A DNA stretch of 64,000 nucleotides, from the NCBI GenBank assembly GCA_934438075.1, contig CAKSBF010000003.1, forward strand, positions 1-64,000, read 5' to 3'. Position numbers and translations under genes: made by a program. Source of the stretch: an uncultured Clostridia bacterium. GTDB lineage: Bacteria; Bacillota; Clostridia; UBA1381; UBA9506. The first letter of the stretch is position 1. Every line of letters begins with the position of its first letter. The notes beneath the pieces are model-generated. The model saw only the letters and a list, made by a program, of their open reading frames with translations. It made no database searches and was not told the origin of the DNA. Below are positions 25,377 through 34,386 of the stretch, piece after piece.

Positions 25377-26177
25377 TTATAATTCAGAGGCTTGTTTTGA
25401 CGCACGTTTTCTGCCGCATATAATAAGAAAAACACCGACCAGCACACACACTGCTGCCAGCAGCTGTGAGACACGAACCGCACCAAATAAATATAAACTA
25501 TCTGTGCGCAGCCCTTCAATCCACATGCGTCCCAAGCCATAGCCTGTTAAGTACATCAAAAAAATTTCACCATCAAACTTCTGTTTCTTGCGGTACCAAA
25601 GCAATATCAGAAACACACATACATTCCATAGAGACTCATATAAAAAAGTAGGATGAACACAAACACCCAGGTCAACCAGCTCCATTCTCCACGGCAAGGC
25701 AGTTTGTGCGCCATATGCTTCGGCATTCACAAAATTACCCCACCTGCCCACTGCCTGACCAATTAGAAAGCCAAAACCTCCGAGGTCTGCCAATTTCAAA
25801 AAATCTATTTTTTTCATACGGCAATACAGAAAAGCTGAAAGGAATGCACCGATAACACCGCCGTAAATAGCAAGACCTCCTTCCCATATTTTAAAAACAT
25901 CCCATAGATTTCCCTTATATTGCTGCCATTCAAAAACAACATAGTACAGCCGTGCGCAAACAATAGCCGATGGCAAACCGATAATAATCACATCCAGCAA
26001 ATTATCCTGCGTAATCCCCCTCCTTTTTCCTTCCCGAACCGCAAACAGGTAGGCAAGCACAATTCCGCAGGCTATAATGACCCCATACCAATGGATAGTA
26101 AATCCAAAAAGAGAAAAACTGTTTTTAATCCGCATCGCCGGAATACCAAGACCCGGAAACGCTATCGTGTTGACCAT
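25377..26177 (-). CDS. lgt: Prolipoprotein diacylglyceryl transferase
   Basis: This 266-residue integral membrane enzyme transfers diacylglycerol from phosphatidylglycerol to the lipobox cysteine of prolipoproteins. The Lgt signature region is GRWGNFVNAEAYG, with GGLAIYGGVIG earlier and the C-terminal GLGRMWIEGLRTDSL. About seven membrane spans can be drawn. It ends the long minus-strand operon, about 60 bases after the second M16 peptidase gene. Confidence 0.95.
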   Translation of the reverse strand: MVNTIAFPGLGIPAMRIKNSFSLFGFTIHWYGVIIACGIVLAYLFAVREGKRRGITQDNLLDVIIIGLPSAIVCARLYYVVFEWQQYKGNLWDVFKIWEGGLAIYGGVIGAFLSAFLYCRMKKIDFLKLADLGGFGFLIGQAVGRWGNFVNAEAYGAQTALPWRMELVDLGVCVHPTFLYESLWNVCVFLILLWYRKKQKFDGEIFLMYLTGYGLGRMWIEGLRTDSLYLFGAVRVSQLLAAVCVLVGVFLIICGRKRASKQASEL

Positions 26178-26235
26178 ATGTATCCCTCCGAATACTTCAG
26201 CCGACAGGCGGCATTTCGCCGCCTGCCGGTTAGTT

Positions 26236-27525
26236 TTATGCCGGCTCTATTACAGAAAGCACAGACTTTTCCGAAATGAACTGCTCAGCAAGCCTCTGAT
26301 TGATTTCTTCCAGCGTAATTTTCTCCATTACTTCCGTAAAATCAAATATTCCAATATGGTTAAAAATATTGGACAAAAAGCTATGTGCCACAGAGTTAAT
26401 ATTATTAAATTGCTTCACATATCTTCCCCACATAGCACGTTTAATACGTTCAAAATCCTCACGGGAGATACCATCTTCTCTCACAGAATCCAGATATTCC
26501 AGAACAATCCGCCGCACCTCATCCGGATTTTTACTTTCACCGCTCACTGCTGTAAATCCATAGTCCTTTTCACATTCCACTTCTATGCCCAAATCGCCCA
26601 AAATATAGCCGCCGTCATACAATCGGGTATAAAGCTCACCCGATTTTCCAAACAAAGCCTCCGCCAAAACAGAAAGCTCTAAATTTTTCTTTAAGAGTTT
26701 CTCGCCGTCATATCCGCAATCCGTATCCTTAAACCCGAACATAAACATCGGCACCGACACACTAAGCTTTTCCGAAACCTTCGGTTCCAACACATTTTCC
26801 GGTTCGGTACCATAGTCGCGGACAATCTCCTCTGTAAAAGGCTCCGATTCTTTAATGTGAGTCTCTACACATTGTGCCACAGCCTCCGGCACAACATCTC
26901 CGATTACAAATAAAACCATATTGGACAAGTTGTAAAATGTATTGTAACATTCGTACAAAGTGTCTTTTGTAATCTTAGCAATGGATTCCACCGTACCGGC
27001 TATATCACGTCGAACAGGATGATTCACAAACATATTGGACAGAAAATTCATCATCACACGCCACTCAGGGTCGTCGTCATACATACCGATTTCCTGACCG
27101 ATAATACCTTGCTCCTTTGCCACGTTTTCCTCAGTAAAATAAGGCTGGCGAACAAAATCGAGCAAAATACCCAAATTATCCAAAATATCCTGTGTGCTTT
27201 CGAACAAATATGCCGTTAAGTTAAAGCTTGTATATGCATTTGCATTTGCACCGTGGCGAGCATAGCTTTCAAAAACATTGCCGCCGTCTGGTTGCTCAAA
27301 CATCTTATGCTCTAAAAAATGCGCAACACCATCAGGGATTTCCGTCATGTTCTGTTTACCGGGTGTGAGAAATTTGCGGTCTACAGAACCAAAATGTGTT
27401 CCAAAAACAGCATAGCTCTTGCTATAACCTTTCTTTGGCATAACATATACCGAAAGGCCGCTTGCATGCTGTCCAAAATAAAGGGTTTCTTTTACAATAT
27501 CATTATAAATTTTTTTCAGCTCCAT
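26236..27525 (-). CDS. M16 family zinc peptidase (YmfH/MlpA-like)
   Basis: This 429-residue member of the pitrilysin/insulinase family has the inverted zinc motif HFLEHKMFE (HxxEH) near residue 88 and a downstream glutamate for zinc in the usual place, so it is the catalytic half of a pair. The preceding gene encodes the inactive partner, and the stop of that gene overlaps this ATG (TAATG), which couples their translation. In Bacillus the equivalent pair (YmfF, YmfH) is thought to process small peptides. Confidence 0.88.
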   Translation of the reverse strand: MELKKIYNDIVKETLYFGQHASGLSVYVMPKKGYSKSYAVFGTHFGSVDRKFLTPGKQNMTEIPDGVAHFLEHKMFEQPDGGNVFESYARHGANANAYTSFNLTAYLFESTQDILDNLGILLDFVRQPYFTEENVAKEQGIIGQEIGMYDDDPEWRVMMNFLSNMFVNHPVRRDIAGTVESIAKITKDTLYECYNTFYNLSNMVLFVIGDVVPEAVAQCVETHIKESEPFTEEIVRDYGTEPENVLEPKVSEKLSVSVPMFMFGFKDTDCGYDGEKLLKKNLELSVLAEALFGKSGELYTRLYDGGYILGDLGIEVECEKDYGFTAVSGESKNPDEVRRIVLEYLDSVREDGISREDFERIKRAMWGRYVKQFNNINSVAHSFLSNIFNHIGIFDFTEVMEKITLEEINQRLAEQFISEKSVLSVIEPA

Positions 27526-28802
27526 TATTTACCCTCCCTGCCGGTCAGAAAATAAATCATTTCCGGTTTCACGCGCTTGGCTACTCGAACGACATCCTCC
27601 ACAGTCACTGCCGAAATCTGCCGAATGTAATCTTCAAGACTCATTTGTGTACCGCTCACAACCTGCCCCAGATAATAATCCTCCAAATATCCAATATCAT
27701 CGCCCAGGGAACGCAGCGCATTGACAATGCTTTTCATTGCCGCATCAAATTCATATTCAGAAATGATGCCTTTTTTCATATCTTCCATTTGTACATTAAT
27801 TTCATCTAAAGCCTTTTGTTTATTGGCAATCTCAATGCCGGAAGATATTACCATCATCCCCTTATAACGCTCCAGCCGTGAGGCTGCATAGTAGGCAAGA
27901 CTCAGCTTTTCGCGCACATTATTAAATAATTTAGAGTGAGCACCGCTACCCAAAATACCATTGTAAAGCATGAGCGCAGGATAATCATCATCAGTCGGTG
28001 CAATGCCGGTAATAAAGCCCAGACAAAGCTTTGCCTGCGTGACATCAAAAGTCTCCGTAACACTTTGAACCTCGCCGCCGGACACATGCAGCTGCGCAGT
28101 TGGAATCTCTCTGCGGGTAAAGGAAATTCCCGAGAATTTATCACGAATATATTCTGCTGTTTTATCGATATCGGTTTGTCCCGTTACAAAAACATCAACG
28201 GGTCCTTCGCAAAGTATTTTTCGATAATGCGCATACAATGCCCGCGGAGTTATGGAATCAACGTCTTCTTTAGCTCCCAGCTCATGCACGCCGTAGGGCT
28301 CGTCCTTACACATCAGTTCAATTAATCTCCAAAGTGCATATGAACGCTTATCATTAATCATCGCATCAATATCATTTTTTAAATTTACCTTTTCCTGCTC
28401 TGTATAGTCCGCACAAAAAGCATTGTCCTCGACCAATGGATTGAGCAGCATCTCGAACAACAAATCCATGGCTGCCCGCTCCGTTTTTTCTCCCTGTGGA
28501 AGATATGCATCAGAAATTGTGCTAAGCATAAAGGAGATAATCTGATCTTCGCCTTTTCTGCGAATATCCACATCTACATAGGCGCCGTAAAGTTCCTGCT
28601 GACGTTTTTTCAGTGCTGCCTGATTCGGATACTTACGGCAGCCGCGCCGCATTACGTCAGTGAGCAAAGCATTATATGCCGCTTCCTCCCTGCACAACGC
28701 CCGATGAAAGTTAACACTAACTGTCAAGGTTTTAAACTTTTCAGTCGGAATATATGTCAACTTTAACCCCGGTTTTATTTCAAGGCATTTTATTTTGTCC
28801 AT
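27525..28802 (-). CDS. M16 family peptidase-like partner subunit (YmfF-like)
   Basis: This 425-residue protein has the M16 fold but no HxxEH; the region aligned to the zinc helix reads NALLTDVMRRGC. The C-terminal Arg/Tyr pair that contacts substrate survives in REKLSLAYYA. This matches the known catalytic/non-catalytic division in M16B pairs. It lies upstream of, and overlaps by one base, the active M16 gene. Confidence 0.85.
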   Translation of the reverse strand: MDKIKCLEIKPGLKLTYIPTEKFKTLTVSVNFHRALCREEAAYNALLTDVMRRGCRKYPNQAALKKRQQELYGAYVDVDIRRKGEDQIISFMLSTISDAYLPQGEKTERAAMDLLFEMLLNPLVEDNAFCADYTEQEKVNLKNDIDAMINDKRSYALWRLIELMCKDEPYGVHELGAKEDVDSITPRALYAHYRKILCEGPVDVFVTGQTDIDKTAEYIRDKFSGISFTRREIPTAQLHVSGGEVQSVTETFDVTQAKLCLGFITGIAPTDDDYPALMLYNGILGSGAHSKLFNNVREKLSLAYYAASRLERYKGMMVISSGIEIANKQKALDEINVQMEDMKKGIISEYEFDAAMKSIVNALRSLGDDIGYLEDYYLGQVVSGTQMSLEDYIRQISAVTVEDVVRVAKRVKPEMIYFLTGREGK

Positions 28803-28833
28803 TTCGTTCCTCCTGCAAAACTATATTTTAAAA

Positions 28834-29691
28834 TTAATTATTTTCGTCAATAGTAGCAGCATATATCTCCCGTCTGCTTACGCCACGGTCCTGTGCTGCT
28901 TTTTTCATAGCTTCTTTTTTATCAAAGCCCTGCGCTATATAAAAAGCCACATGCTCCGGTATGCTAAGTATATTCAACTCATTATCCTGCCGTGCTTCAT
29001 CCGCGCTGCAACCTTCTATTACTAAGACATACTCCCCTTTAGGTTCATTTTCTTCATAAAATTGAATTGCCGCGCTCAAGGTAGTGGGCACAATCTGTTC
29101 AAACTTTTTTGTCAATTCCCTCGCAAGCGTAATCTTACGGTCGCCAAACACCTTCAGCATATCCTTTAGGGTATTTCGCAGTTTATGCGGCGCTTCGTAA
29201 AAAATAAGTGTGTAAGCGCTGTGTTTTACACTCTCCAAATGCTCTGCTCTGCTGCGTTTATTCACACTCAAAAACCCCTCAAATGAGAATCGTGAGGTGG
29301 ACAGGCCCGAACAAATTAAAGCATTTATTCCCGCAACCGCTCCCGGAATAGGAACCACTCTAATTCCATTTTCATGACACAAACGCACCAAATCTTCGCC
29401 CGGATCAGAAATTGCCGGCGTTCCGGCATCGGAAATCAATGCCGCGGTTTCACCGTTTAAAATTCTGTTAATAATATATTCACCTTTTTGTCTGATATTA
29501 TGCTCAAAATAGCTCGTCATCGGCTTCGCAATGCCCAAATGATTCAAAAGTTTTAAAGAATGCCTGGTATCTTCCGCTGCAATAAAATCGACTTGCTCTA
29601 AAGTCTTTACCGCCCGATATGTAATATCGTCCAAATTTCCAATTGGTGTTGCCACCAGATACAGCACGCCTGCATCTCTGCTCATGTTCAT
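28834..29691 (-). CDS. rsmI: 16S rRNA (cytidine-1402-2'-O)-methyltransferase
   Basis: This 285-residue tetrapyrrole-methylase-fold enzyme methylates the ribose of C1402 in the 16S decoding centre. Signatures are LYLVATPIGNLDDIT at the N-terminus, AAEDTRHS, and ISDAGTPAISDPG for SAM binding. The length is normal. The first ATG (29691) is 4 bases after AGGAGA; a second ATG two codons on is possible. It follows a TrmN6-like methyltransferase gene, a common pairing in Firmicutes. Confidence 0.95.
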   Translation of the reverse strand: MNMSRDAGVLYLVATPIGNLDDITYRAVKTLEQVDFIAAEDTRHSLKLLNHLGIAKPMTSYFEHNIRQKGEYIINRILNGETAALISDAGTPAISDPGEDLVRLCHENGIRVVPIPGAVAGINALICSGLSTSRFSFEGFLSVNKRSRAEHLESVKHSAYTLIFYEAPHKLRNTLKDMLKVFGDRKITLARELTKKFEQIVPTTLSAAIQFYEENEPKGEYVLVIEGCSADEARQDNELNILSIPEHVAFYIAQGFDKKEAMKKAAQDRGVSRREIYAATIDENN

Positions 29692-29709
29692 CTTTTCTCC
29701 TGCCTTTGC

Positions 29710-30414
29710 TCAAAATCGATCTGCCGCACATTTTGTTAATATTGGTTTTTCAATAATTAAGCCGCTTTTTCTGCCCTTTTGACCCTCCACTAAGAGCAAC
29801 GATGGCGCAGTCTCCGGAGCTGCATGCACAAACTGCAATCGTTTTGGTTCAAGCCGCAGCTGTTTCATACCATAAAAAATATCCGCCAGTCGTTCCGGAC
29901 GGTGCACCATATAAAAGCGACCGCCGGTTTTCAATAAAAAAACAGCACTTTCCAAAACATTTTCCAAGGTACAGCAAACCTCATGACGGGCAATAGTTTT
30001 AGAATCATTCTGATTCCTTTTGCCTGTTTCGCAACGCATATACGGAGGGTTGCAAGTAACAGTATCATAGCTTTCCGCTCCAAAAAGTCTCCTGCATTGA
30101 CGTAAATCACCACATTGCACATCAATTTGCTGCTCCAAGCCATTCATTCTGACACTTCTTTTTGCCATATCTGCAACTTCCGGCTGTATTTCAAGCGCTG
30201 TCATATTTGCACACTTCATCCGAGCGGAAAGCAGAAGCGGTACAATCGCCGTTCCTGTGCAAAAATCCATCAGTCTGTCACGCGGTTTTACAACAGCAAA
30301 ATCTGCCAGCATAACAGCATCCGTCCCATAGCAAAACCACTGTGGATTTTGAATCACCTTGATCCCTCCGCGCAACTCCTCTATACGCTCATCTGCTTTT
30401 AGTTCAATCTCCAT
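29710..30414 (-). CDS. tRNA1(Val) adenine-37 N6-methyltransferase-like protein
   Basis: This 234-residue class I methyltransferase is of the YfiC/TrmN6 group (YabB in Bacillus). The SAM motif is MDFCTGTAIVPLLL, and the catalytic NPPY typical of amino-methyltransferases appears in VTCNPPYM. I chose the ATG at 30414, 4 bases after GAGGTG; the frame extends four codons upstream through a TTG. It overlaps the 3' end of the P-loop/Asp23 gene by 11 bases. Confidence 0.88.
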   Translation of the reverse strand: MEIELKADERIEELRGGIKVIQNPQWFCYGTDAVMLADFAVVKPRDRLMDFCTGTAIVPLLLSARMKCANMTALEIQPEVADMAKRSVRMNGLEQQIDVQCGDLRQCRRLFGAESYDTVTCNPPYMRCETGKRNQNDSKTIARHEVCCTLENVLESAVFLLKTGGRFYMVHRPERLADIFYGMKQLRLEPKRLQFVHAAPETAPSLLLVEGQKGRKSGLIIEKPILTKCAADRF

Positions 30415-31231
30415 GATACACCTCAACTGAACGAATCACGATATTTAATTCTAAAACATTAATAGAGGTGTAATATTCGATAGATTCCTTCACAGCTTTT
30501 TGTACCTCTTTCCCCGTTTCTTCCAGGTTTCTGCCCATATCTGCCCCGATTTCGACTGTAAGAACAGCACCCATTGCATGCATATGCAATATTGTTTTAT
30601 AATATTGCGTGACATGTTTCACTTTCAGGCTCTCCTCTTTTGCCAGTGCTATCAGAACATGGTTTGAAATATGGAATTCGCCCATATAGCTATAGGTTGG
30701 GCGTACAACAGTTTTTTCCGCATGAAACGGTTCTTGTTTCGCTTTGCCATAGTTTAAAAATATTTTTAAAGTGTCTATAAAATATCCCGAAAAATCCTTT
30801 TTCACTTCAAAGGTCGGAACCGGTATCACGTGCTTGCCCTGTTCTCTGCGTATTCTTTTCGCATAGGCAATCTCTTCCGCGCTTGCAATTTCCTCTATGT
30901 GTATCATCCGGGAAACCTCAGGCAAGCTCAACGTCTTCGCAATCTGCCTTATCATACGTTCCGAGGTTCCCAATATTAATATCCTTTCCGGTGCATAAGC
31001 ATCAACCGCCTCTTTTACACGCCTCGCATGTTCATTATCCATAAACAACGCACGCCGAACACTGGCAATTTTGGTTTTTTCTCTCTTTGCTGACTGCCCC
31101 GCCAAAACACGCTTAGAATTCAGCAATAACCCATCATCTATAATGTAATGAATATGATTTTGCTTGGCAACATATAAGGCACGATAACTTTTGCCCGTAC
31201 CGCTTGCACCTACAAATCCAATAACCTCCAC
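30404..31231 (-). CDS. P-loop NTPase fused to an Asp23/Gls24-like domain
   Basis: This 275-residue protein of unknown function has two parts. Residues 1-160 open with a Walker A motif, GFVGASGTGKS, followed by DDGLLL and a possible Walker B strand ERILILGTSERM. Residues 180-270 look like the Asp23/Gls24 (DUF322) fold: VVRPTYSYMGEFHISNHVL, then TVEIGADMGRNLEETGKEVQ and a final valine-rich strand. Asp23 proteins normally lack an NTPase domain. The GTG start follows GAGGAAG. It lies between recR and trmN6. An ATP-controlled membrane-associated or stress role is only a guess. Confidence 0.65.
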   Translation of the reverse strand: MEVIGFVGASGTGKSYRALYVAKQNHIHYIIDDGLLLNSKRVLAGQSAKREKTKIASVRRALFMDNEHARRVKEAVDAYAPERILILGTSERMIRQIAKTLSLPEVSRMIHIEEIASAEEIAYAKRIRREQGKHVIPVPTFEVKKDFSGYFIDTLKIFLNYGKAKQEPFHAEKTVVRPTYSYMGEFHISNHVLIALAKEESLKVKHVTQYYKTILHMHAMGAVLTVEIGADMGRNLEETGKEVQKAVKESIEYYTSINVLELNIVIRSVEVYHGD

Positions 31232-31247
31232 AACGTCACTTCCTCAA

Positions 31248-31841
31248 TTATATTTCACGCCGTCCTTCTAAAGCTCTCGTCAAAGTAACTTCATCAGCAT
31301 ACTCCAAGTCACCGCCGACAGGGATACCGTGTGCGATTCTCGTAACCTTGACCCCCAGCGGGTGCAGCAATTTTGCTATATACATAGCCGTTGCTTCCCC
31401 CTCAATTGTCGGATTGGTTGCCATAATAACTTCGCTTACCTCCCCGCCCGCAATCCTTGCAAGCAACTCTTTCATTTTTAAATCCTCCGGTCCAATTCCG
31501 TCCATCGGTGAGATGACACCATGCAGCACATGATACACCCCTTTAAATTCACGGGTTTTCTCCATGGCTAATATATCCTTCGGGTTTTCAACCACACAAA
31601 TCACGCTGTGATTACGACGCGCATCCGAGCATATTTCACACGGCGTACAGTCTGTAAGAGACTGACAAACCGGACAAAAGGTAATCTGTTCTTTTGCCGC
31701 CATCAGCGCATCCGAAAAAGACTGTACCTCTTCACGCGGTAACCGCAGAATATGATAAGCAAGCCGTTCCGCTGTTCTTTTCCCTATTCCCGGCATCTTG
31801 GCAAACTCTTCAATTAAACGCGCTATCGGTAATGCGTACAT
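31248..31841 (-). CDS. recR: Recombination mediator protein RecR
   Basis: This 197-residue protein of the RecFOR pathway loads RecA on gapped DNA. It has a helix-hairpin-helix (MPGIGKRTAERLAYH), a C4 zinc finger (CPVCQSLTDCTPCEIC), a Toprim domain (VVENPKDILAME) and the C-terminal Walker B-like part. The length is canonical. It differs from the usual dnaX-ybaB-recR context: the upstream gene here is a MetH-like protein, 3 bases away. Confidence 0.97.
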   Translation of the reverse strand: MYALPIARLIEEFAKMPGIGKRTAERLAYHILRLPREEVQSFSDALMAAKEQITFCPVCQSLTDCTPCEICSDARRNHSVICVVENPKDILAMEKTREFKGVYHVLHGVISPMDGIGPEDLKMKELLARIAGGEVSEVIMATNPTIEGEATAMYIAKLLHPLGVKVTRIAHGIPVGGDLEYADEVTLTRALEGRREI

Positions 31842-31844
31842 AGA

Positions 31845-32906
31845 CTACCCCTCCTGCTTTTGTAATATCATTGCCCCAAGCTCTTTCGCTGCAATCTCTC
31901 CATATTCGTCTGAAATAATGGCAGGACGTCCCGGATAAAGTTTAACCGCCAACTCCAGTGCATCCAAATCTTTACTGTTAAAACAAACAGGCAGTGTTTG
32001 CGAAGCAATCAGACGCTTTATCAGCGGCTCAACTTCCTCTGCCTTGGCAATTGCAATTTCAAGCAAACGCTTATTGTCTCCAATCATATGATTATTAAAA
32101 TCATAAAACACAATTCCGCGAAGTCCTGTAACAGCACGAACCTCAGGAAAATCCGGCTGAAAGGGTTCTGCCTGCCAAATGTATTTGCTGACAGCCGCCG
32201 TATCACCGGATGTGCCATTATATGTACCAAGCAACACACACTTATGATTCACATAACTAACCGCATATTCCGCCATACTTTCCGGTGTCATAAAGCTTGA
32301 TATTTCAGGAAGTGCAAATAATGGTACAGAAGCAAATTCCTTCATCTGCATCACCGCTTCCAAGGCCCCGTCTGCACCTCCGCCCAAAACGCCGACTGCG
32401 TTGACTCCAAGCGCCTGTAAAGTAATCACCGCAGCAGACGGATCAATGCCACTTTCCAAATGCAGTCCATCATCAAAATGCAAGCCAACGCAAAGCGGCA
32501 AATCGCAAGCCTCGCGAGCTGCCAAAACTGCACATTTTGCCTCTGTAAGATTGGAGAAACCTCCGAGCAACAAAAAAGAGATTCCTGCATGCTTGCAGAG
32601 CTTCGCCAGCTCTAAGGTCGTGCGGTAATACTCTTCATAGGTATTTTTGCCGCCATAAAGCTGCAAACCACCCTCTATCTTTGGAATACAGCAAGCTGTA
32701 AAAGCATTTTCACCCGCCGTTTTCACAACCTGCTCCAACACTTCGCGATTTGCTCCATATTCGCGAAAATCCGGCGCAAACAAAACATTTGCGCCGCATT
32801 CCATTTCACGCTGATAAAATTCAACTATATTTTCTTCACCACTCGGCCGCGCCGAAAGCAGCAACAAGCTGGATTTCAAAATTTTTCTCAACTGTTCCTT
32901 TGTCAT
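31845..32906 (-). CDS. MetH-like protein without zinc ligands (probable pseudoenzyme)
   Basis: This 353-residue protein can be read along cobalamin-dependent methionine synthase. An N-terminal homocysteine methyltransferase barrel has YYRTTLELAKLCKHAGISF, LTEAKCAVLAARE and IDPSAAVITLQALGVNAVG. A truncated piece like the pterin-binding domain follows, LPVCFNSKDLDALELAVKLY. All zinc cysteines are missing: the NCS position reads VLG and the GGCCGT position reads LGTYNGT. The substrate glutamate region IET is also replaced (LGG). It should not bind homocysteine-zinc. AGGAG precedes the ATG. It lies in the recR operon; its function is unknown. Confidence 0.6.
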   Translation of the reverse strand: MTKEQLRKILKSSLLLLSARPSGEENIVEFYQREMECGANVLFAPDFREYGANREVLEQVVKTAGENAFTACCIPKIEGGLQLYGGKNTYEEYYRTTLELAKLCKHAGISFLLLGGFSNLTEAKCAVLAAREACDLPLCVGLHFDDGLHLESGIDPSAAVITLQALGVNAVGVLGGGADGALEAVMQMKEFASVPLFALPEISSFMTPESMAEYAVSYVNHKCVLLGTYNGTSGDTAAVSKYIWQAEPFQPDFPEVRAVTGLRGIVFYDFNNHMIGDNKRLLEIAIAKAEEVEPLIKRLIASQTLPVCFNSKDLDALELAVKLYPGRPAIISDEYGEIAAKELGAMILQKQEG

Positions 32907-32926
32907 GGTCTCCTCCGCTAACTTTT

Positions 32927-34294
32927 CTACTCAGCAATGCTTTGCGCCAGTTTTTCCAGCATATTGCTTACTTGCTTTTTGCGGCAAAGAAGATTTCCTG
33001 CCCCGTTGACACGAACCAAATAATTGCGCTCATCCCAAGAATAGAATGCTACCTGCGAATCGGTTCCGTCTTTTTTGTGGTAACTGATCGTGCACTCGGC
33101 ACTGCCCTTCGGTTGTACACCAACGTCCGTAAAATCGTCCAGCGTTATTCCAAGCACCGCCTGATATGCAGATTTAAATGTATCCTCTGAGACAGGCGTA
33201 CCATTAATCTTATATCCTGCGGAATCACCGCTTCCCTCAATCTGCATTTCATAATTTTGCGCGCCCTGAATTGTTACACCGGTAATGCCATCAATATTTT
33301 CCAGATATATTAATTTATCCACCAGCTGCAAATAGCCGGTCTCCAAAAATGCAAGCTTAGAGCTTTCTACCAAATATATAACATTGTCGTCTGCCATCTT
33401 GACATAACGGCTCGTACCGTTTTCCTTTCCTACCAATATACCATACGCCGTCTTATCGTCTGCAATGGTATAAGCAGCATACGGCTCACTCAATCCATAT
33501 TGTTCTAAATTTTGAGCATTATTATCTGCCACACTCTCAAAAGAAATAGCTAGAATCGTTTTTAAAATTTTCTCATTTAAATTATACTCATTGGCTGCCT
33601 TCTGAAGCGGCTCCTGCATTTTCCATTGATAGGTCGGCTCTTCACCTTCCTTCGCCGGTGCAATTTTTTCTCTGGTTAAGCTGATTCTGTGTGCTCCTTG
33701 TCGAGCAATCGTAATAGCTGTAACTTTATCCTCACTTACGGAATAAAGACTGGTGTCACGAAGTTTTTCTAACTTTGGAGCCAAACTCTCAAGCCCCGAC
33801 ACACTTTTTGCATAAACAGTGCTCTCCCCTTCCAGCATCAGATAGCCCAAACTTCCATCTGCTGTTTTATCTCCTATCAGCATAGTTTTTGTTTCGCCAT
33901 CCTTTAAATGAACAACCACCCTTGACTTTGGCGACGACAGGCCAAAGGCAGAAAAATCACTTACATTTTCCGCCGCAACCTGTTTCACAGTAACAGAGCT
34001 GCACTCATAAGCTAAGGTATCGGCTTTGGACTGACTGATTTTAACCGAAGAATCGTGATTAACCACCCATTTATCTTCTTGTTTTGTCAAGACATAGTTC
34101 TCGCCATCTGCTGTAACTTCCAGCTCAGTAATATTTTCTTTTTCAGTTTTGAAAACACTGATAGTCGGCGCGGAAGAAAAACTTGGCGACGCCTGAGCAT
34201 CTTTCTTCGGGTCTGTTTTCAGCAAAGCAAAAAATCCCGCTCCCAAAACAGCAATAATAAGCAGTATGATAACAGTTGTTTTAATCGGTTTCAT
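32927..34294 (-). CDS. DUF4340 domain-containing exported protein
   Basis: This 455-residue protein has an N-terminal membrane anchor (about residues 7-27) and tandem DUF4340-like units, recognised by VLTKQEDKWVVN, GLSSPKSRVVVHLKDGETKTMLIGDKT and QYGLSEPYAAYTI...GILVGKE. DUF4340 proteins usually accompany GldG-type ABC auxiliary proteins; here the nearest GldG-like gene is about 30 kb away (63419). The ATG at 34294 follows GGAGGGTCAAC. It heads the long operon that runs to lgt. Confidence 0.8.
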   Translation of the reverse strand: MKPIKTTVIILLIIAVLGAGFFALLKTDPKKDAQASPSFSSAPTISVFKTEKENITELEVTADGENYVLTKQEDKWVVNHDSSVKISQSKADTLAYECSSVTVKQVAAENVSDFSAFGLSSPKSRVVVHLKDGETKTMLIGDKTADGSLGYLMLEGESTVYAKSVSGLESLAPKLEKLRDTSLYSVSEDKVTAITIARQGAHRISLTREKIAPAKEGEEPTYQWKMQEPLQKAANEYNLNEKILKTILAISFESVADNNAQNLEQYGLSEPYAAYTIADDKTAYGILVGKENGTSRYVKMADDNVIYLVESSKLAFLETGYLQLVDKLIYLENIDGITGVTIQGAQNYEMQIEGSGDSAGYKINGTPVSEDTFKSAYQAVLGITLDDFTDVGVQPKGSAECTISYHKKDGTDSQVAFYSWDERNYLVRVNGAGNLLCRKKQVSNMLEKLAQSIAE

Positions 34295-34323
34295 GTTGAC
34301 CCTCCACAATTGATAATATGATA

Positions 34324-34352
34324 ATTTTACTACAAATTACGTATAATTTCAA
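34324..34352 (-). promoter_or_regulatory. Promoter of the DUF4340-to-lgt operon
   Basis: TTGAAA (34347-34352, minus strand) and TAAAAT (34324-34329) are 17 bases apart and about 30 bases before the DUF4340 start. Confidence 0.55.
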
Positions 34353-34386
34353 TTATAATCAGCAGAAAGTCATAAAAAATTTATTT

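Noticed and set aside
27525..28802. Loss of HxxEH in one M16 gene as evidence of decay
   Set aside because: A non-catalytic partner next to an active M16 protein is the normal family arrangement, and the gene is full length.
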